Counted from the first letter of the stretch, positions 26,805 through 36,725 are shown. The stretch: DNA of 64,000 bases from COE1 sp045579665 (GCA_045579665.1 JAZNMO010000127.1:11765-75764); one strand, 5' to 3'. Made by a program: numbers and translations. The notes: generated by a model from the sequence alone, not told the origin.

Positions 26805-27686
26805 ATGAAATGTATATGTACCTATTTTTTAAAGCTTCAAGGGGAGCTTGATGATACGAATTATGCAAGGGCGATAAAGCTGTTACAAAATAAGGCAGCT
26901 GAAAATGGTATAGATTTTTGTGAGCTGATTGCCTCTTCAGAGGAAGCGGTGATAGAGCTTGTAGATAATGAGGCTGAAAGTTATGAACAGCACATATTGC
27001 TGTTAACGGATTCACCGATAATAGCGCAATACTGTGCGGACTGGCAGATACCTTATGGAGTGGTTTTGTGTAAAGGGAATCTGGGAGATTTCTTTCCGCA
27101 GGGTGCATATTGTATGGAATCCCTGCTTGATGTAGACTATGAATATTTGGAGCGCATCTATCAAAGAGGAAAAGGACTTCCGTGGACCATAGTAGAAACG
27201 GAACGATTAATGATTCGTGAGATTACCAAAGCAGATGTGCCACGATTGTATGAGCTGTATGCAGATGAGGAGATTACCCGTTATATGGAGTCGCTGTTTC
27301 CGACGCAACAGGAAGAGGAGGAGTATACCGAGAATTATATTAGGAATGTATATCATTTCTATGGATATGGCATTTGGGTACTGATAGAGAAGGCTACAGG
27401 ACAGCTGATAGGTAGAGCTGGGCTCGAATATCATGATGGCTTTGATGGACTGGAGCTAGGCTTTATGCTGGGGAAGAGGTACTGGCATAAGGGGTATGCC
27501 TATGAAGCCTGCAAGGCAATTCTTGCTTATGGAAAAGAGGAACTGGAACAGCAGTCCTATCGTGCATTGGTGCATGTACATAATGAGGCATCCCAAATGC
27601 TGTGTGAGCGATTAGGCTTTGCAGAATACGGAAGAGTTGATTTAGCCGGCATTTGCCATATAGATTATCGAAAGTGCGAAGAATAA
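26805..27686 (+). CDS. GNAT acetyltransferase with extra N-terminal domain
   Basis: A 293-residue protein. The C-terminal part (from about residue 125, TERLMIREITKADVPRLYELY) is a GNAT domain of the RimJ/RimL kind. It has LIGRAGLEYHDGFDGLELGFMLG, the acetyl-CoA segment YWHKGYAYEACKAIL, and ARG-like ending ASQMLCERLGF. The first ~120 residues are not recognisable to me; they contain a possible Rossmann-like segment (ILLLTDSPIIAQYCADWQIPYG) that recalls HAD-type phosphatase folds. The ribosome site is weak. The substrate is unknown. Confidence 0.82.
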   Translation: MKCICTYFLKLQGELDDTNYARAIKLLQNKAAENGIDFCELIASSEEAVIELVDNEAESYEQHILLLTDSPIIAQYCADWQIPYGVVLCKGNLGDFFPQGAYCMESLLDVDYEYLERIYQRGKGLPWTIVETERLMIREITKADVPRLYELYADEEITRYMESLFPTQQEEEEYTENYIRNVYHFYGYGIWVLIEKATGQLIGRAGLEYHDGFDGLELGFMLGKRYWHKGYAYEACKAILAYGKEELEQQSYRALVHVHNEASQMLCERLGFAEYGRVDLAGICHIDYRKCEE

Positions 27687-27705
27687 AAGGAGTCATTAGA
27701 AAAAG

Positions 27706-27743
27706 AGGAGCTATACAAGGGATATCCCTTGTATAGCTCCTTT
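27706..27743. terminator. Bidirectional terminator (perfect palindrome)
   Basis: AGGAGCTATACAAGGGAT and ATCCCTTGTATAGCTCCT form one long perfect palindrome with TTT after it, between the convergent GNAT and HD-GYP genes. Confidence 0.8.
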
Positions 27744-27748
27744 GGGGC

Positions 27749-28891
27749 TTAAATAATAGATTCAATCGAAACATTCTTTTGATTAGAAAGCTTCATAATA
27801 TTCTTATAATATTGCTCCTGAAGATTGATGATTTCATCATTATCGCATCTTACAATCGGGAGAGAATAATCACTTTGGTTAATGAAAATAACATTTCCCT
27901 CCATACCATTACTTAAAGAAACACGGTGATTCAAATAAGAGTTAGCGACATTCTCAAGGAAAGTCAGAATATATTTGGCTTCATATTTTTGAATGCCCTC
28001 GTCTTCAAATGCTTTGATAACCGTGAAAGGACACATGGCTGCACGATATACTCGTTCACTTGTCATGGCATCGAAGATGTCTGCAATTGTTACAATCTTG
28101 GAATACTTATCAATTTCATCACCCTTTAGACCATATGGATATCCGCTTCCATCACATTTTTCGTGATGCATGAGTGCAGTATTTCTGACTGCTTTTGGAA
28201 TATTGCTGAATTTACTTAGAAGATGCAGTCCTTCAGTGGTATGGGTTTTGATAATTTCAAATTCTTCTGTAGTCAGTCTGTCAGGTTTTCTCAAAATCGT
28301 TTGAGGAAGCATAAACTTACCAACATCATGGAAAAGACCGCAGGCTGTAGCAAGACGTTGTTCCTCCTCTGAAAAATGAAGCCATCTGGCAAGCATATTG
28401 GAAATTAGAGCAACGTCAATACAATGTGCGTAAATGGAGTCGTCAATATTTCTCATATTTAAAAGCATATCAAAGACACTGACGTGAGTTTCTCCCTGCT
28501 TCATCAGCTGCATGGTTTCCATCAAAAGTGCATCAGCATTGAAAGGCTCGTGCTTATAAAGTGCCTTCATCAGACTATCTTTGTAATGATCAGCACACTG
28601 ATTAAAGTCACGAGAAAATACAGCGAATTGTTCGCTGTTGTAGATTTTTGACTTGCTTGATTGTTGTGCCGGAGTTTCCGATGTAATGGGGGGCTCTACA
28701 GATTTATTATATAGCTGTTCTACCACTTCATTTTCGATGGAAACATAGTAAATAGAGTAGGATTCAAGTCGGGATATGATATTTTCGGTTAATACGACAC
28801 CTTTAGGTACCACCATTTTCATATCATAGTTCAAGATATCTTCTGCGGTTACCATGCCGGGTTTTAATTCGACAAGAGACACCTTTTTCAT
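27749..28891 (-). CDS. HD-GYP domain protein, putative c-di-GMP phosphodiesterase
   Basis: Likely hydrolyses cyclic di-GMP. I start at ATG 28891 (MKKVSLVELKPGMV, 380 residues) with GGAGG five bases before; an in-frame ATG at 28909 lies before that site. The N-terminus carries the short module often found on such proteins (LKPGMVTAEDIL). The catalytic part shows HCIDVALIS, the metal-binding HDVGKF, and the GYP signature HHEKCDGSGYPYGLKGDEI, then DIFDAMTSERVYR. No partner diguanylate cyclase is in the window. Confidence 0.9.
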   Translation of the reverse strand: MKKVSLVELKPGMVTAEDILNYDMKMVVPKGVVLTENIISRLESYSIYYVSIENEVVEQLYNKSVEPPITSETPAQQSSKSKIYNSEQFAVFSRDFNQCADHYKDSLMKALYKHEPFNADALLMETMQLMKQGETHVSVFDMLLNMRNIDDSIYAHCIDVALISNMLARWLHFSEEEQRLATACGLFHDVGKFMLPQTILRKPDRLTTEEFEIIKTHTTEGLHLLSKFSNIPKAVRNTALMHHEKCDGSGYPYGLKGDEIDKYSKIVTIADIFDAMTSERVYRAAMCPFTVIKAFEDEGIQKYEAKYILTFLENVANSYLNHRVSLSNGMEGNVIFINQSDYSLPIVRCDNDEIINLQEQYYKNIMKLSNQKNVSIESII

Positions 28892-29008
28892 AACGACCTC
28901 CAAAAACATATATATAATACGAATGAAAGAAATTCAATCGACAAATTCACTACTATATATATATAATAATATTATAAAAACAAAAAGTCAAACAACAGGA
29001 GAAATAAA

Positions 29009-29623
29009 ATGAAAAAATATAGTAAAATAAGCAAATTATCTAATAATAGATTTTTGAATTTGTTCAAATTGGATGCATTAACAGATAACGGAAGAGAGTT
29101 TGATTATTTTTTTGTATCAAGGCGCGAAGAAAATGCATTGAAAATGCTCACAAAGGATAACCGTCCGGAAGGGGTTGTGATATATCCAATTTGGAAAGAA
29201 GAACCTGATAAAATTGTGATGATTCGCCAGTATCGCTATCCGTTAGATGATTATTTATATGAGCTTCCGGCAGGACTGGTTGATGATGGTGAAAAGCCGT
29301 ATGAATCAGCGATAAGAGAGATGAAAGAGGAAACAGGACTTAACTTCGAGGTTTATGAGGGAGGGGATAAGGCTTGGAGAAATCCATTTTTTATGGGGGC
29401 AGGCTTTACTGATGAAAGCTGTAGTACAGTGTATGGCTATGCTTCCGGCAGTTTTGGGACGGAGCAAATGGAAGATACAGAAACCATTCAGGTGTTTTTA
29501 GCAGACAAGCAGGAGGTTACAAGAATTTTGAGAGAGGAAAAGGTTTCTATTCGTGCAGCGTATTTACTAATGCAGTTTCTTCATTCAGATAAGAAGAATC
29601 CATTTTCCTTTTTGGAGATGTAA
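29009..29623 (+). CDS. NUDIX hydrolase (ADP-ribose pyrophosphatase-like)
   Basis: Nucleoside diphosphate-X hydrolase of 204 residues. The Nudix box is intact: GLVDDGEKPYESAIREMKEE, followed by TGL. The preceding YRYPLDDYLYELPAG block is typical of ADP-ribose pyrophosphatases. It has a GGAGA site and is divergent from the HD-GYP gene. The exact substrate is uncertain. Confidence 0.9.
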   Translation: MKKYSKISKLSNNRFLNLFKLDALTDNGREFDYFFVSRREENALKMLTKDNRPEGVVIYPIWKEEPDKIVMIRQYRYPLDDYLYELPAGLVDDGEKPYESAIREMKEETGLNFEVYEGGDKAWRNPFFMGAGFTDESCSTVYGYASGSFGTEQMEDTETIQVFLADKQEVTRILREEKVSIRAAYLLMQFLHSDKKNPFSFLEM

Positions 29624-29680
29624 TTGGTTGACATAATTGCACACAAATGCACGATATAGATAAATATTTTTGTAAAATAG

Positions 29681-29717
29681 TGCACACCTAATTGACAAAT
29701 TGGGTGTGCATTTTGTA
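29681..29717 (+). terminator. Hairpin after the NUDIX gene
   Basis: TGCACACC-AATT pairs with AATT-GGTGTGCA across a 3-5 nt loop, then TTTTGT. Because it lies ~40 bp before the LacI gene it could also act as an operator. Confidence 0.6.
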
Positions 29718-29752
29718 AGATAAAAATAGAAAGTAAAGAAGGAGGAAATACA

Positions 29753-30772
29753 ATGAAGCGCGTAACAATACAGGATATTGCCAAGGAAATGGGTCTAAGC
29801 CGCAATACAGTAGCAAAAGCATTGAGTGACGGTGCAGTCTCTGTACAGACAAAATATGCAGTTGTGCAGAAGGCGATGGAAATGGGCTATGCAAAGCTGG
29901 ATGACAGCCTGGTAATGGAGTATCAGGAAAAGAAGAAGCGAACAAATTCCGGAACCATTTTGGTGCTATTTAATCAATGGCAGTCGGTATTTTGGAATAG
30001 AGCTTTAGCCGGTATCAGTACGGGAGTCAGTGAAGAAGGCTATCGTATGCAGCTGCATATAGTAGATGATGCTGATAAAGATGGTGAAGAAACGCTGCAG
30101 GTGATTGGACCGGATGTAAAGGGCATTCTGTTTTTGTGTATTTTCCCCATTCAATTTGTTAACGGAATCGAAAAGGCGGGACTGCCTATGACCTTTTTTA
30201 ATACGCCGGTAAATGCGATAGAGTATATTGAGCGAGGAGATGTTTATAATGTGGAGAGCTTTTATTCCATGAATCATCTGACAAGCCATATTATAGAGAA
30301 GAAGAATTGCCGTAAGTTGAGTTTTATTGGTTATGCAGAAGGGTCACGAGTGGTACAGGCAAGATTTTTGGGATATATGAATGCCTGCAATCAGCATGGT
30401 ATTACTTTAGATGACGCGATGCAATTTACAAGACCGTCGAATCAGACTTATTTTTCATATGGAATGGTAGAGGAAGCTATCAATCGTATGCCGTATATGC
30501 CTGATGCGATTGTGTGTGAGAATGATGATATTGCCAAATCAGTTGCACTTGTACTGGTGCAAAGAGACCCTGAACTTGCAAGGCGTATGGTAATCACCGG
30601 CTTTGATTATACCATTGAAGAGGATTTCTTTAAGAAGGATATTATTACGGTGGAGGTTAGAATTGAAGAGCTTGGCAAACGTCTTGTCAGGTCTTTGATT
30701 GACAGGGTAAAGAATCCGCAGATGGACATTGCTTTTGTAACAGTGGCAACATATCCTATGCTGGATAAATAA
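29753..30772 (+). CDS. LacI-family transcriptional regulator
   Basis: Sugar-responsive DNA-binding protein of 339 residues. The N-terminal HTH is clear (VTIQDIAKEMGLSRNTVAKALS), followed by a periplasmic-binding-like effector domain. The central segment is shorter and more diverged than in textbook LacI. It lies 65 bp upstream of the GH36 alpha-galactosidase and probably controls it. Confidence 0.9.
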   Translation: MKRVTIQDIAKEMGLSRNTVAKALSDGAVSVQTKYAVVQKAMEMGYAKLDDSLVMEYQEKKKRTNSGTILVLFNQWQSVFWNRALAGISTGVSEEGYRMQLHIVDDADKDGEETLQVIGPDVKGILFLCIFPIQFVNGIEKAGLPMTFFNTPVNAIEYIERGDVYNVESFYSMNHLTSHIIEKKNCRKLSFIGYAEGSRVVQARFLGYMNACNQHGITLDDAMQFTRPSNQTYFSYGMVEEAINRMPYMPDAIVCENDDIAKSVALVLVQRDPELARRMVITGFDYTIEEDFFKKDIITVEVRIEELGKRLVRSLIDRVKNPQMDIAFVTVATYPMLDK

Positions 30773-30790
30773 ATATAGAAAGGGTCATCG

Positions 30791-30811
30791 GTGTAAAATA
30801 AATTTTCACAC
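30791..30811. repeat. Palindromic element, copy 1
   Basis: GTGTAAAATAAATTTTCACAC is a near-perfect inverted repeat between the LacI and GH36 genes. A closely similar sequence is at 37902-37925, so this is a repeated small palindrome within the mannan cluster. Confidence 0.6.
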
Positions 30812-30837
30812 TGGTAATGAGAAGGGTAGGTTAATAG

Positions 30838-33027
30838 ATGAGCATTACATATTTTGAAAAAGAGAGAATTTTTAAGTTGGATACACCAAATACAAGTTAT
30901 TTACTTGGAATCGTAGATGAAGAGAATTTTGTGGGACATATTTATTATGGAAAGCGTTTGAATGGACATGAGGCAGGCTATCTTATGAGAACCGAGGAGC
31001 CTCCTTTTGTACCAAGCAAGAATAACAGAGAGAGAGGCTCCTTCTATGACTGTTTTCCGTTTGAATATCCAACGAGTGGTCTGGGAGATTATCGTGACAG
31101 CTGCTTTAGTCTGCGAACGGTGAATGGTAATGTGGGTTCTTCTTTGTCCTATGTATCACATAAAATCTATGGCGGAAAGCCTGTACTGGAGGGGCTTCCT
31201 GCAACCTTTGGAGAAACTGACAGCTGTGATACGCTGGAGCTTTACTGTGAGGATAAGTATGCAGGGGTAGAGTATGTGCTGATTTATACAGCGTTTCAGG
31301 ATACAGATGCCATTACAAGAAGTGTACGCATTAGAAATACCGGCAAAGAGCCTGTTTATCTGACAAAGGTATATTCAGCATGTCTTGATATGGATAATAA
31401 GGATTTTGATATGATTACACTTCACGGAAGCTGGGCTAGGGAGCGTCATATTCAGAGAAAGACTCTTGGTTTTGGTATGCAGGGTGTGACATCCTTTAGA
31501 GGAAAGTCCAGCCACCAGAATCACCCATTCCTTGCACTTGTGACGAAGAATACCACACAGGAGACAGGCGAGGTATATGCCATGAATTTTGTGTACTCGG
31601 GCAATTTCTGTGCACAGGCTGAGGTATCCCAGTTTGACAGTGTAAGAATGTCAATGGGTATTCATACAGAGAACTTCTGTTGGAAGCTGGAGAGCGGAGA
31701 AAGCTTCCAGGCACCTGAGGCAGTCATGGTGTACTCAGCAGCAGGACTTGATGGTATGACAGCTGCTTTCCATCATTTATATAAGAAGCATTTGATTCGT
31801 GGGGAATATAAGGATAAGAAGAGACCAATTCTGATTAATAACTGGGAAGCAACCTATTTTAATTTTGATACACAGAAGCTTCTTAGCATTGCAAAAGAGG
31901 CGTCAAAGCTTGGTATTGAGATGCTGGTTATGGATGATGGCTGGTTTGGAAAGAGAAATAGTGACAATTGTGCATTGGGCGATTGGGTTGTCAATGAAGA
32001 GAAAATACAGGGCGGCTTAAAGTATCTTGTGGACGAAGTGAATAAGCTTGGGATGAAGTTTGGTATCTGGTTTGAGCCGGAAATGATTTCACCGGATTCG
32101 GATTTATATCGTGCACATCCTGATTGGGCAATTGCGATTCCGGGACGTAAGGCTACGGAGTCCAGACAGCAGTATGTATTGGATTTATCAAGGCCAGAGG
32201 TTGTGGACTATGTTTACGAAAAGGTAGCAGCTGTACTGCGCAGTGCGAATATTGAATATGTGAAATGGGATATGAATAGAGAACTGACAGACTTAGGAAG
32301 CTATTGTCTGCCTGCTGACAGACAGGGAGAACTGTATCACAGATTCGTGCTTGCAGTGTATGAACTACAGGGCAGACTGGTAAAGGAATTTCCACATTTA
32401 TTATTGGAGAACTGTTCCGGCGGCGGTGCACGTTTTGATCCGGGTATGTTGTACTTTAGTCCACAGATATGGTGTTCGGATGATACGGATGCAATTGAGC
32501 GTTTGGAGATTCAGGAAGGTACAGCACTTATTTATCCATTGTCGACTATGGGTGCACATGTGTCAGATTGTCCAAATCATACCGTAGGAAGGATAACTCC
32601 ATTTGAGACTAGAGGAATTGTGGCATTGGCAGGAACCTTTGGCTATGAGCTTGATGTTACGAAGATTTCGCAGGAAGACAGAGATATGATTCCGCAGCAG
32701 GTAGCGATGTACCATAAGTATAATGATTTGGTAAGACAGGGTGAATATTATCGACTTGCATCTTACTCGCAGAATCGTCAGTATGATTGCTGGGAGGTTG
32801 TAAGTGAGGATAAGAGTGAGGCTTTGGTTACCTATGTACAGGTATTAAACAGACCTAACTTTAAGTCGAGACGCATTTACTTAAAAGGATTAGCTTCTGA
32901 TAAGCTTTATCGTATAGAAGGCGATGAGGCTGTTTACAGTGGTGAAATGCTGATGAATGCAGGTTTACCGGTGCCGAATCCTTGGGGCGATTTCCAAGCG
33001 AGATTAATTCATTTGATAGAGGTATAA
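30838..33027 (+). CDS. Alpha-galactosidase, GH36 family
   Basis: A 729-residue cytoplasmic enzyme removing alpha-1,6-galactose from galactomannan or raffinose-type oligosaccharides. The N-terminal beta-supersandwich domain is followed by the barrel beginning near RPILINNWEATYFNFD. Other family landmarks are MLVMDDGWFGKRN, GIWFEPEMISPDSDL, the nucleophile block YVKWDMNRELTD, LLENCSGGGARFDPG and the acid/base Asp in WCSDDTDAIERL. No signal peptide is present. It would trim galactose side groups before the epimerase and phosphorylase act. Confidence 0.95.
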   Translation: MSITYFEKERIFKLDTPNTSYLLGIVDEENFVGHIYYGKRLNGHEAGYLMRTEEPPFVPSKNNRERGSFYDCFPFEYPTSGLGDYRDSCFSLRTVNGNVGSSLSYVSHKIYGGKPVLEGLPATFGETDSCDTLELYCEDKYAGVEYVLIYTAFQDTDAITRSVRIRNTGKEPVYLTKVYSACLDMDNKDFDMITLHGSWARERHIQRKTLGFGMQGVTSFRGKSSHQNHPFLALVTKNTTQETGEVYAMNFVYSGNFCAQAEVSQFDSVRMSMGIHTENFCWKLESGESFQAPEAVMVYSAAGLDGMTAAFHHLYKKHLIRGEYKDKKRPILINNWEATYFNFDTQKLLSIAKEASKLGIEMLVMDDGWFGKRNSDNCALGDWVVNEEKIQGGLKYLVDEVNKLGMKFGIWFEPEMISPDSDLYRAHPDWAIAIPGRKATESRQQYVLDLSRPEVVDYVYEKVAAVLRSANIEYVKWDMNRELTDLGSYCLPADRQGELYHRFVLAVYELQGRLVKEFPHLLLENCSGGGARFDPGMLYFSPQIWCSDDTDAIERLEIQEGTALIYPLSTMGAHVSDCPNHTVGRITPFETRGIVALAGTFGYELDVTKISQEDRDMIPQQVAMYHKYNDLVRQGEYYRLASYSQNRQYDCWEVVSEDKSEALVTYVQVLNRPNFKSRRIYLKGLASDKLYRIEGDEAVYSGEMLMNAGLPVPNPWGDFQARLIHLIEV

Positions 33028-33035
33028 TATGTTCG

Positions 33036-33071
33036 GTGGCAGGTACACATATGGTATCTGCCATCTTTTTT
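33036..33071 (+). terminator. Terminator after the GH36 gene
   Basis: GGTGGCAGGTAC and GGTATCTGCCATC pair with small mismatches, followed by a run of six Ts. Confidence 0.75.
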
Positions 33072-33103
33072 ATTGCATTTTTGAATTGTGTATAGGAAAC
33101 ACC

Positions 33104-33132
33104 TTGACAAATATATTTAACTAAATTATATT
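33104..33132 (+). promoter_or_regulatory. Promoter of the second LacI gene
   Basis: A perfect TTGACA and TATATT are 17 bp apart. TTTAACTA and TAGTTTAAA repeats overlap the -10 region and may be the regulator's own operator. Confidence 0.75.
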
Positions 33133-33216
33133 AAAAATAGTTTAAAAGTTACGAGTTAATTTAATTAATTTAAGTAAGGCGTAATACAGGATTGACGGAA
33201 AGGTATAGGTATTAGT

Positions 33217-34242
33217 ATGGTGAAATCAGTGAAGCTGGCTGATATAGCAGCAGAGTTGAACGTCAGTGTAGTTACGGTGTCCAAAGCATTGGCCGGACAA
33301 AAAGGGGTAAGCGAGGAGCTAAGAAAGAAGATTAAGGACTTAGCAGATGAGATGGGGTATACACCAATTCATGGCTCGCGCAAGGAAAAGAGTAAATCTT
33401 ATACAATAGGGGTAATAAGTATCGAAAGTTATTTTGCGAAGTTCGCATCCTTTTACTGGAAGATGTATCAGGAGATTGCAACAAGTGCAGTAAAAAAGAA
33501 TTGTTTTACGATGCTTGAAGTAATCAGCGATGAGGATGTAAGGGATATGCAGGCACCAAAGCTCTTACAGGAGGACAAGGTGGACGGTATTATTATTATC
33601 GGTCAGCCGAGCAAAGAGTATTTAAAGATGCTTTATCAGCATAAGAAGACTCCTATGATTTTCCTTGATTTTTATGATGGGGAAGAGGATTGTGATTTTG
33701 TAGTATCGGAGAGCTATTATGGTTCTTATAAGGTAACCAATTATTTGATTCGTAAGGGGCATAGGAAGATTGCTTACGTGGGAACTTTGATGAGCACAGA
33801 GAGTATTACGGATAGATATCTTGGTTATAGAAAGGCTCTTATGGAGGCAGGAATTGAGTTAAGAGAAGACTGGGTATTGGAAGACAGAGAAAAGCACAGT
33901 GGTAAAACCATTGAGAAAGGCTTTGGGTTCGAGCTGCCTAAGGATATGCCGACAGCCTTTGTATGTAATAATGATATTACTGCATACGGAGTCATAAAGC
34001 ATTTAGAAGAGGCCGGCTATCGTGTACCGGAGGATGTTTCCGTGGTGGGATATGATGATTATCTTCATCCGGAGTATGGTGATTCTAAAATTACAACGTA
34101 TGCAGTGGATATGGCTGAGATGTCTCGTATTACTCTGCGTAATCTGATTAAGAAGATGGAAAAGGTAAGCTATAATGAAAGTATTCATGTAGTACCGGGC
34201 AGATTAATTGAGCGAGAGACGGTAAAGGACCTTAATCATTAA
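33217..34242 (+). CDS. LacI-family transcriptional regulator
   Basis: A 341-residue repressor. It has the HTH VKLADIAAELNVSVVTVSKALAG with the hinge-helix region following, and an effector domain containing GIIIIGQPSKEYL, SYYGSYKVTNYLIRKGHRKIAYVG, FVCNNDITAYGVIKHL and VPEDVSVVGYDD. It lies between the alpha-galactosidase and the epimerase/GH130 block, so the mannan genes are its probable targets. It has its own promoter. Confidence 0.93.
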   Translation: MVKSVKLADIAAELNVSVVTVSKALAGQKGVSEELRKKIKDLADEMGYTPIHGSRKEKSKSYTIGVISIESYFAKFASFYWKMYQEIATSAVKKNCFTMLEVISDEDVRDMQAPKLLQEDKVDGIIIIGQPSKEYLKMLYQHKKTPMIFLDFYDGEEDCDFVVSESYYGSYKVTNYLIRKGHRKIAYVGTLMSTESITDRYLGYRKALMEAGIELREDWVLEDREKHSGKTIEKGFGFELPKDMPTAFVCNNDITAYGVIKHLEEAGYRVPEDVSVVGYDDYLHPEYGDSKITTYAVDMAEMSRITLRNLIKKMEKVSYNESIHVVPGRLIERETVKDLNH

Positions 34243-34248
34243 AGGAAA

Positions 34249-35148
34249 CTATAGGATGGGTGTTGCCTTGCGGAAATAAAGCGGGGTAACACCTGTTTTT
34301 TCTTTGAATAAGCGAATAAAATGATTTGTATTGTCAATACCTACGCGCTGACCAATAACACCGATTTTATCATCAGTAGACAAGAGCAGCTCTTTTGCTT
34401 TTTCAATACGAATTTGATTGAGATACTGCAGAGGTGTTTCTTCAAAATATTGAGAAAACTCACGGCAGAGACGGTATTTGCTTATTTGATATTTGCGTGC
34501 CAGTTCATCTAAAGAAAAAGGCTCATAGTAAGCGGTATCAAAGCTTTTCTTCATATCCAGCAGATAGATAGGGATATGATAGGTATCGGAAGCTTCCAGC
34601 GAGCGTAACAAAAATAGCTCAGTGTATAGCTGAACTAAAAGCTTACTGTGAATCAAGGCATGAGTATGGTCGTCCGTATCTTCCTTGCGAAGCTGTTCCC
34701 AAATTGGCATAAGATTGGAATAGGAAGTGAGTTTGAAGATACAGGAGGTATCACATAGCTTGGAATAATAGTAGTCTGTTACGGGACGGCTTACAAAGAG
34801 AATGGTATACTCCCATGTGGTGTGAGAGCAGGTAAGCTTATGTGCTTTTTGGCAGTCAATAAATGCCAAAGTACCGGTTGTGAGCTCATATTCAGCTTCG
34901 TGATACAGGAGTTTGCCGCTACCTTTTGTGGTCAGGATTAGGCAATAGGCGTTGAGATTTTGGAGTTCATAAGAAAATGGAGGGGTAACTAATATACTTT
35001 TACAGCTATAAAGCAGAGGAAGAATTTCGTTAAAATCGTAATCATGGGTATAAATCATACCTAAATAATCATGAAATGAAAAACGTGAATGTGCTTCTGT
35101 ATGAGTGAGGTTTTTGAGAAATTCTTCTTGAATATGGAATGTCTGCAT
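34249..35148 (-). CDS. AraC-family transcriptional regulator
   Basis: Cytoplasmic regulator of 299 residues with an N-terminal cupin-like sugar-sensing half (LTTKGSGKLLYHEAEYELTT) and a C-terminal AraC double HTH (FSLDELARKYQISKYRLCREF, then IGVIGQRVGIDNTNHFIRLF). ATG 35148 is preceded by GGAG. Its gene points away from the epimerase operon and shares a 350-bp control region with it, which fits local regulation. Confidence 0.92.
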   Translation of the reverse strand: MQTFHIQEEFLKNLTHTEAHSRFSFHDYLGMIYTHDYDFNEILPLLYSCKSILVTPPFSYELQNLNAYCLILTTKGSGKLLYHEAEYELTTGTLAFIDCQKAHKLTCSHTTWEYTILFVSRPVTDYYYSKLCDTSCIFKLTSYSNLMPIWEQLRKEDTDDHTHALIHSKLLVQLYTELFLLRSLEASDTYHIPIYLLDMKKSFDTAYYEPFSLDELARKYQISKYRLCREFSQYFEETPLQYLNQIRIEKAKELLLSTDDKIGVIGQRVGIDNTNHFIRLFKEKTGVTPLYFRKATPIL

Positions 35149-35503
35149 ATGGTTTTTCTCCTATTATAAATGAAGAGTATAAGATTTATATTTCTAAAGT
35201 AAAGTATAAATCTTATGATAAAAGAAAGCAAGAATTGTATATAAATTTTAATAATAGTATATTATTGCTTGTAATGTGTATGCTTAATATTAAGTTAAAT
35301 TAATTTCTTGATAAACTAAAATAAATTAAAAACAAATGGAAAACAACCTAATTTAGCTTGGGTAACCTATACACATTAACCAAATTTTAATTTGTTTTAT
35401 TGTGTAAATGGGGGAAAAGAGGATGGAATGCAATATTTGAATATTATGCGCAATTTTAATTGATGACTAAATGATAAAGTAATTTTAAACTATTTTTAAG
35501 TTA
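35149..35503. promoter_or_regulatory. AT-rich divergent control region of the mannan operon
   Basis: No gene is seen. The region is very AT-rich and contains a direct repeat of AACC-type half sites (GGGTAACCTATACACATTAACC) and several TTAATT/AATTAA stretches. It must hold the promoters for the AraC gene (-) and the epimerase operon (+), but I cannot pick single boxes with confidence. Confidence 0.45.
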
Positions 35504-35524
35504 ATGAAAGGTGGTGCTCTATTT

Positions 35525-36712
35525 ATGAACATGCAGAAGTGGAAAAACGAAATAAGTCAGCATCTGACAGAGGATATCATTCCTTTTTGGAAAGGTCTTA
35601 GAGATGATGAATTTGGTGGATATTATGGTTGGATGAACTACGATTTGACAGTAGATAAGAAGGCAGCAAAAGGCTGTATCCTGAATAGCCGTATTACATG
35701 GTTCTTTTCTAATGCATATGCGTTGTTAAAGGATGAGAGCTTATTGGAAGAGGCGAAGCATGGCTTTGAGTTTTTGAAGAATCACTGTTGGGATAAGAAG
35801 AATGGCGGTGTGTACTGGTCTGTAGCATATGATGGTACACCGGAGGAAACCATTAAGCATACCTATAATCAAGCATTTTCTATTTATGCTCTTTCTTCTT
35901 ATTATGATGCGAGTGGTGATGAAGAGGCACTGCAGATGGCATATTTGCTTTTTGATTTGATAGAGGGCAGAATGCGTGATGAGCTTGGCTATAAGGAAGC
36001 CTTTGATGAAACCTTCCATGAGATAGATAATGAAAAGTTATCAGAGAATGGTGTTATTGCGTTGAAGACAATGAATACCTTATTGCATGTGTTTGAGGCA
36101 TACACAGAGCTTTACAGAGTAGATGGTAATCCTAAGGTTGCAGAGAAAATAAAGTGGATGATGGATATTATTGCTGATAAGGTATACAATCCTGAGCTTC
36201 ATCGTCAAGAGGTGTTCTTTGATGACCAGTGGAACTCCATTATTGATTTGCATTCCTATGGACATGATATTGAGACTGCATGGCTGGTGGACAGAAGTCT
36301 TGAGGTGCTTGGAGATAAGGCATATGAGACAAAGCTTTCGCCGATTACAAAGGATTTGACAGAGCAGATTTACAAGGTGGCGTTTAATGGTGAATCCCTT
36401 GCGAATGAATGTGAACGTGGAGTGGTAGATGATTGGCGCATTTGGTGGGTACAGGCTGAAACTGTAGTTGGTTTCCTTAATGGCAGTCAGAAGAATGCAG
36501 AGGATAAAGAAAAGTCAGAGAAGTATTTGGATGCATCCATAAAGCAGTGGGACTTCATTAAGAAGTTTGTGCTTGATAAGAGAAATGGAAGTGAGTGGTA
36601 CTGGCGTGTGGATGCGAATGGTAAGCCTGATGAGGAGAAGCCTATCGTGGAGCAGTGGAAGTGTCCGTATCATAATGGCAGAATGTGCTTTGAAGTAATG
36701 AAGAGAGTATAA
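35525..36712 (+). CDS. Cellobiose/mannobiose 2-epimerase
   Basis: AGE-superfamily enzyme of 395 residues that converts the reducing-end sugar of beta-1,4-disaccharides between glucose and mannose. In this setting it would turn mannobiose into mannosyl-glucose. It has (alpha/alpha)6-barrel landmarks: NSRITWFFSNAYALL, HCWDKKNGGVYWSVAYDG, KHTYNQAFSIYALSSYY, LHSYGHDIETAWL and WWVQAETVVGFLN. I use ATG 35525, 11 bases from AAAGGTGG; the open frame extends a few codons further. GH130 begins 13 bp after the stop, so the two are one operon. Confidence 0.92.
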   Translation: MNMQKWKNEISQHLTEDIIPFWKGLRDDEFGGYYGWMNYDLTVDKKAAKGCILNSRITWFFSNAYALLKDESLLEEAKHGFEFLKNHCWDKKNGGVYWSVAYDGTPEETIKHTYNQAFSIYALSSYYDASGDEEALQMAYLLFDLIEGRMRDELGYKEAFDETFHEIDNEKLSENGVIALKTMNTLLHVFEAYTELYRVDGNPKVAEKIKWMMDIIADKVYNPELHRQEVFFDDQWNSIIDLHSYGHDIETAWLVDRSLEVLGDKAYETKLSPITKDLTEQIYKVAFNGESLANECERGVVDDWRIWWVQAETVVGFLNGSQKNAEDKEKSEKYLDASIKQWDFIKKFVLDKRNGSEWYWRVDANGKPDEEKPIVEQWKCPYHNGRMCFEVMKRV

Positions 36713-36725
36713 TGGAGGAACAAAG

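Noticed and set aside
34249..35148. AraC gene at 34249 as partner of the rhamnogalacturonan system
   Set aside because: It is 19 kb away and divergent from the epimerase operon; local control is simpler.
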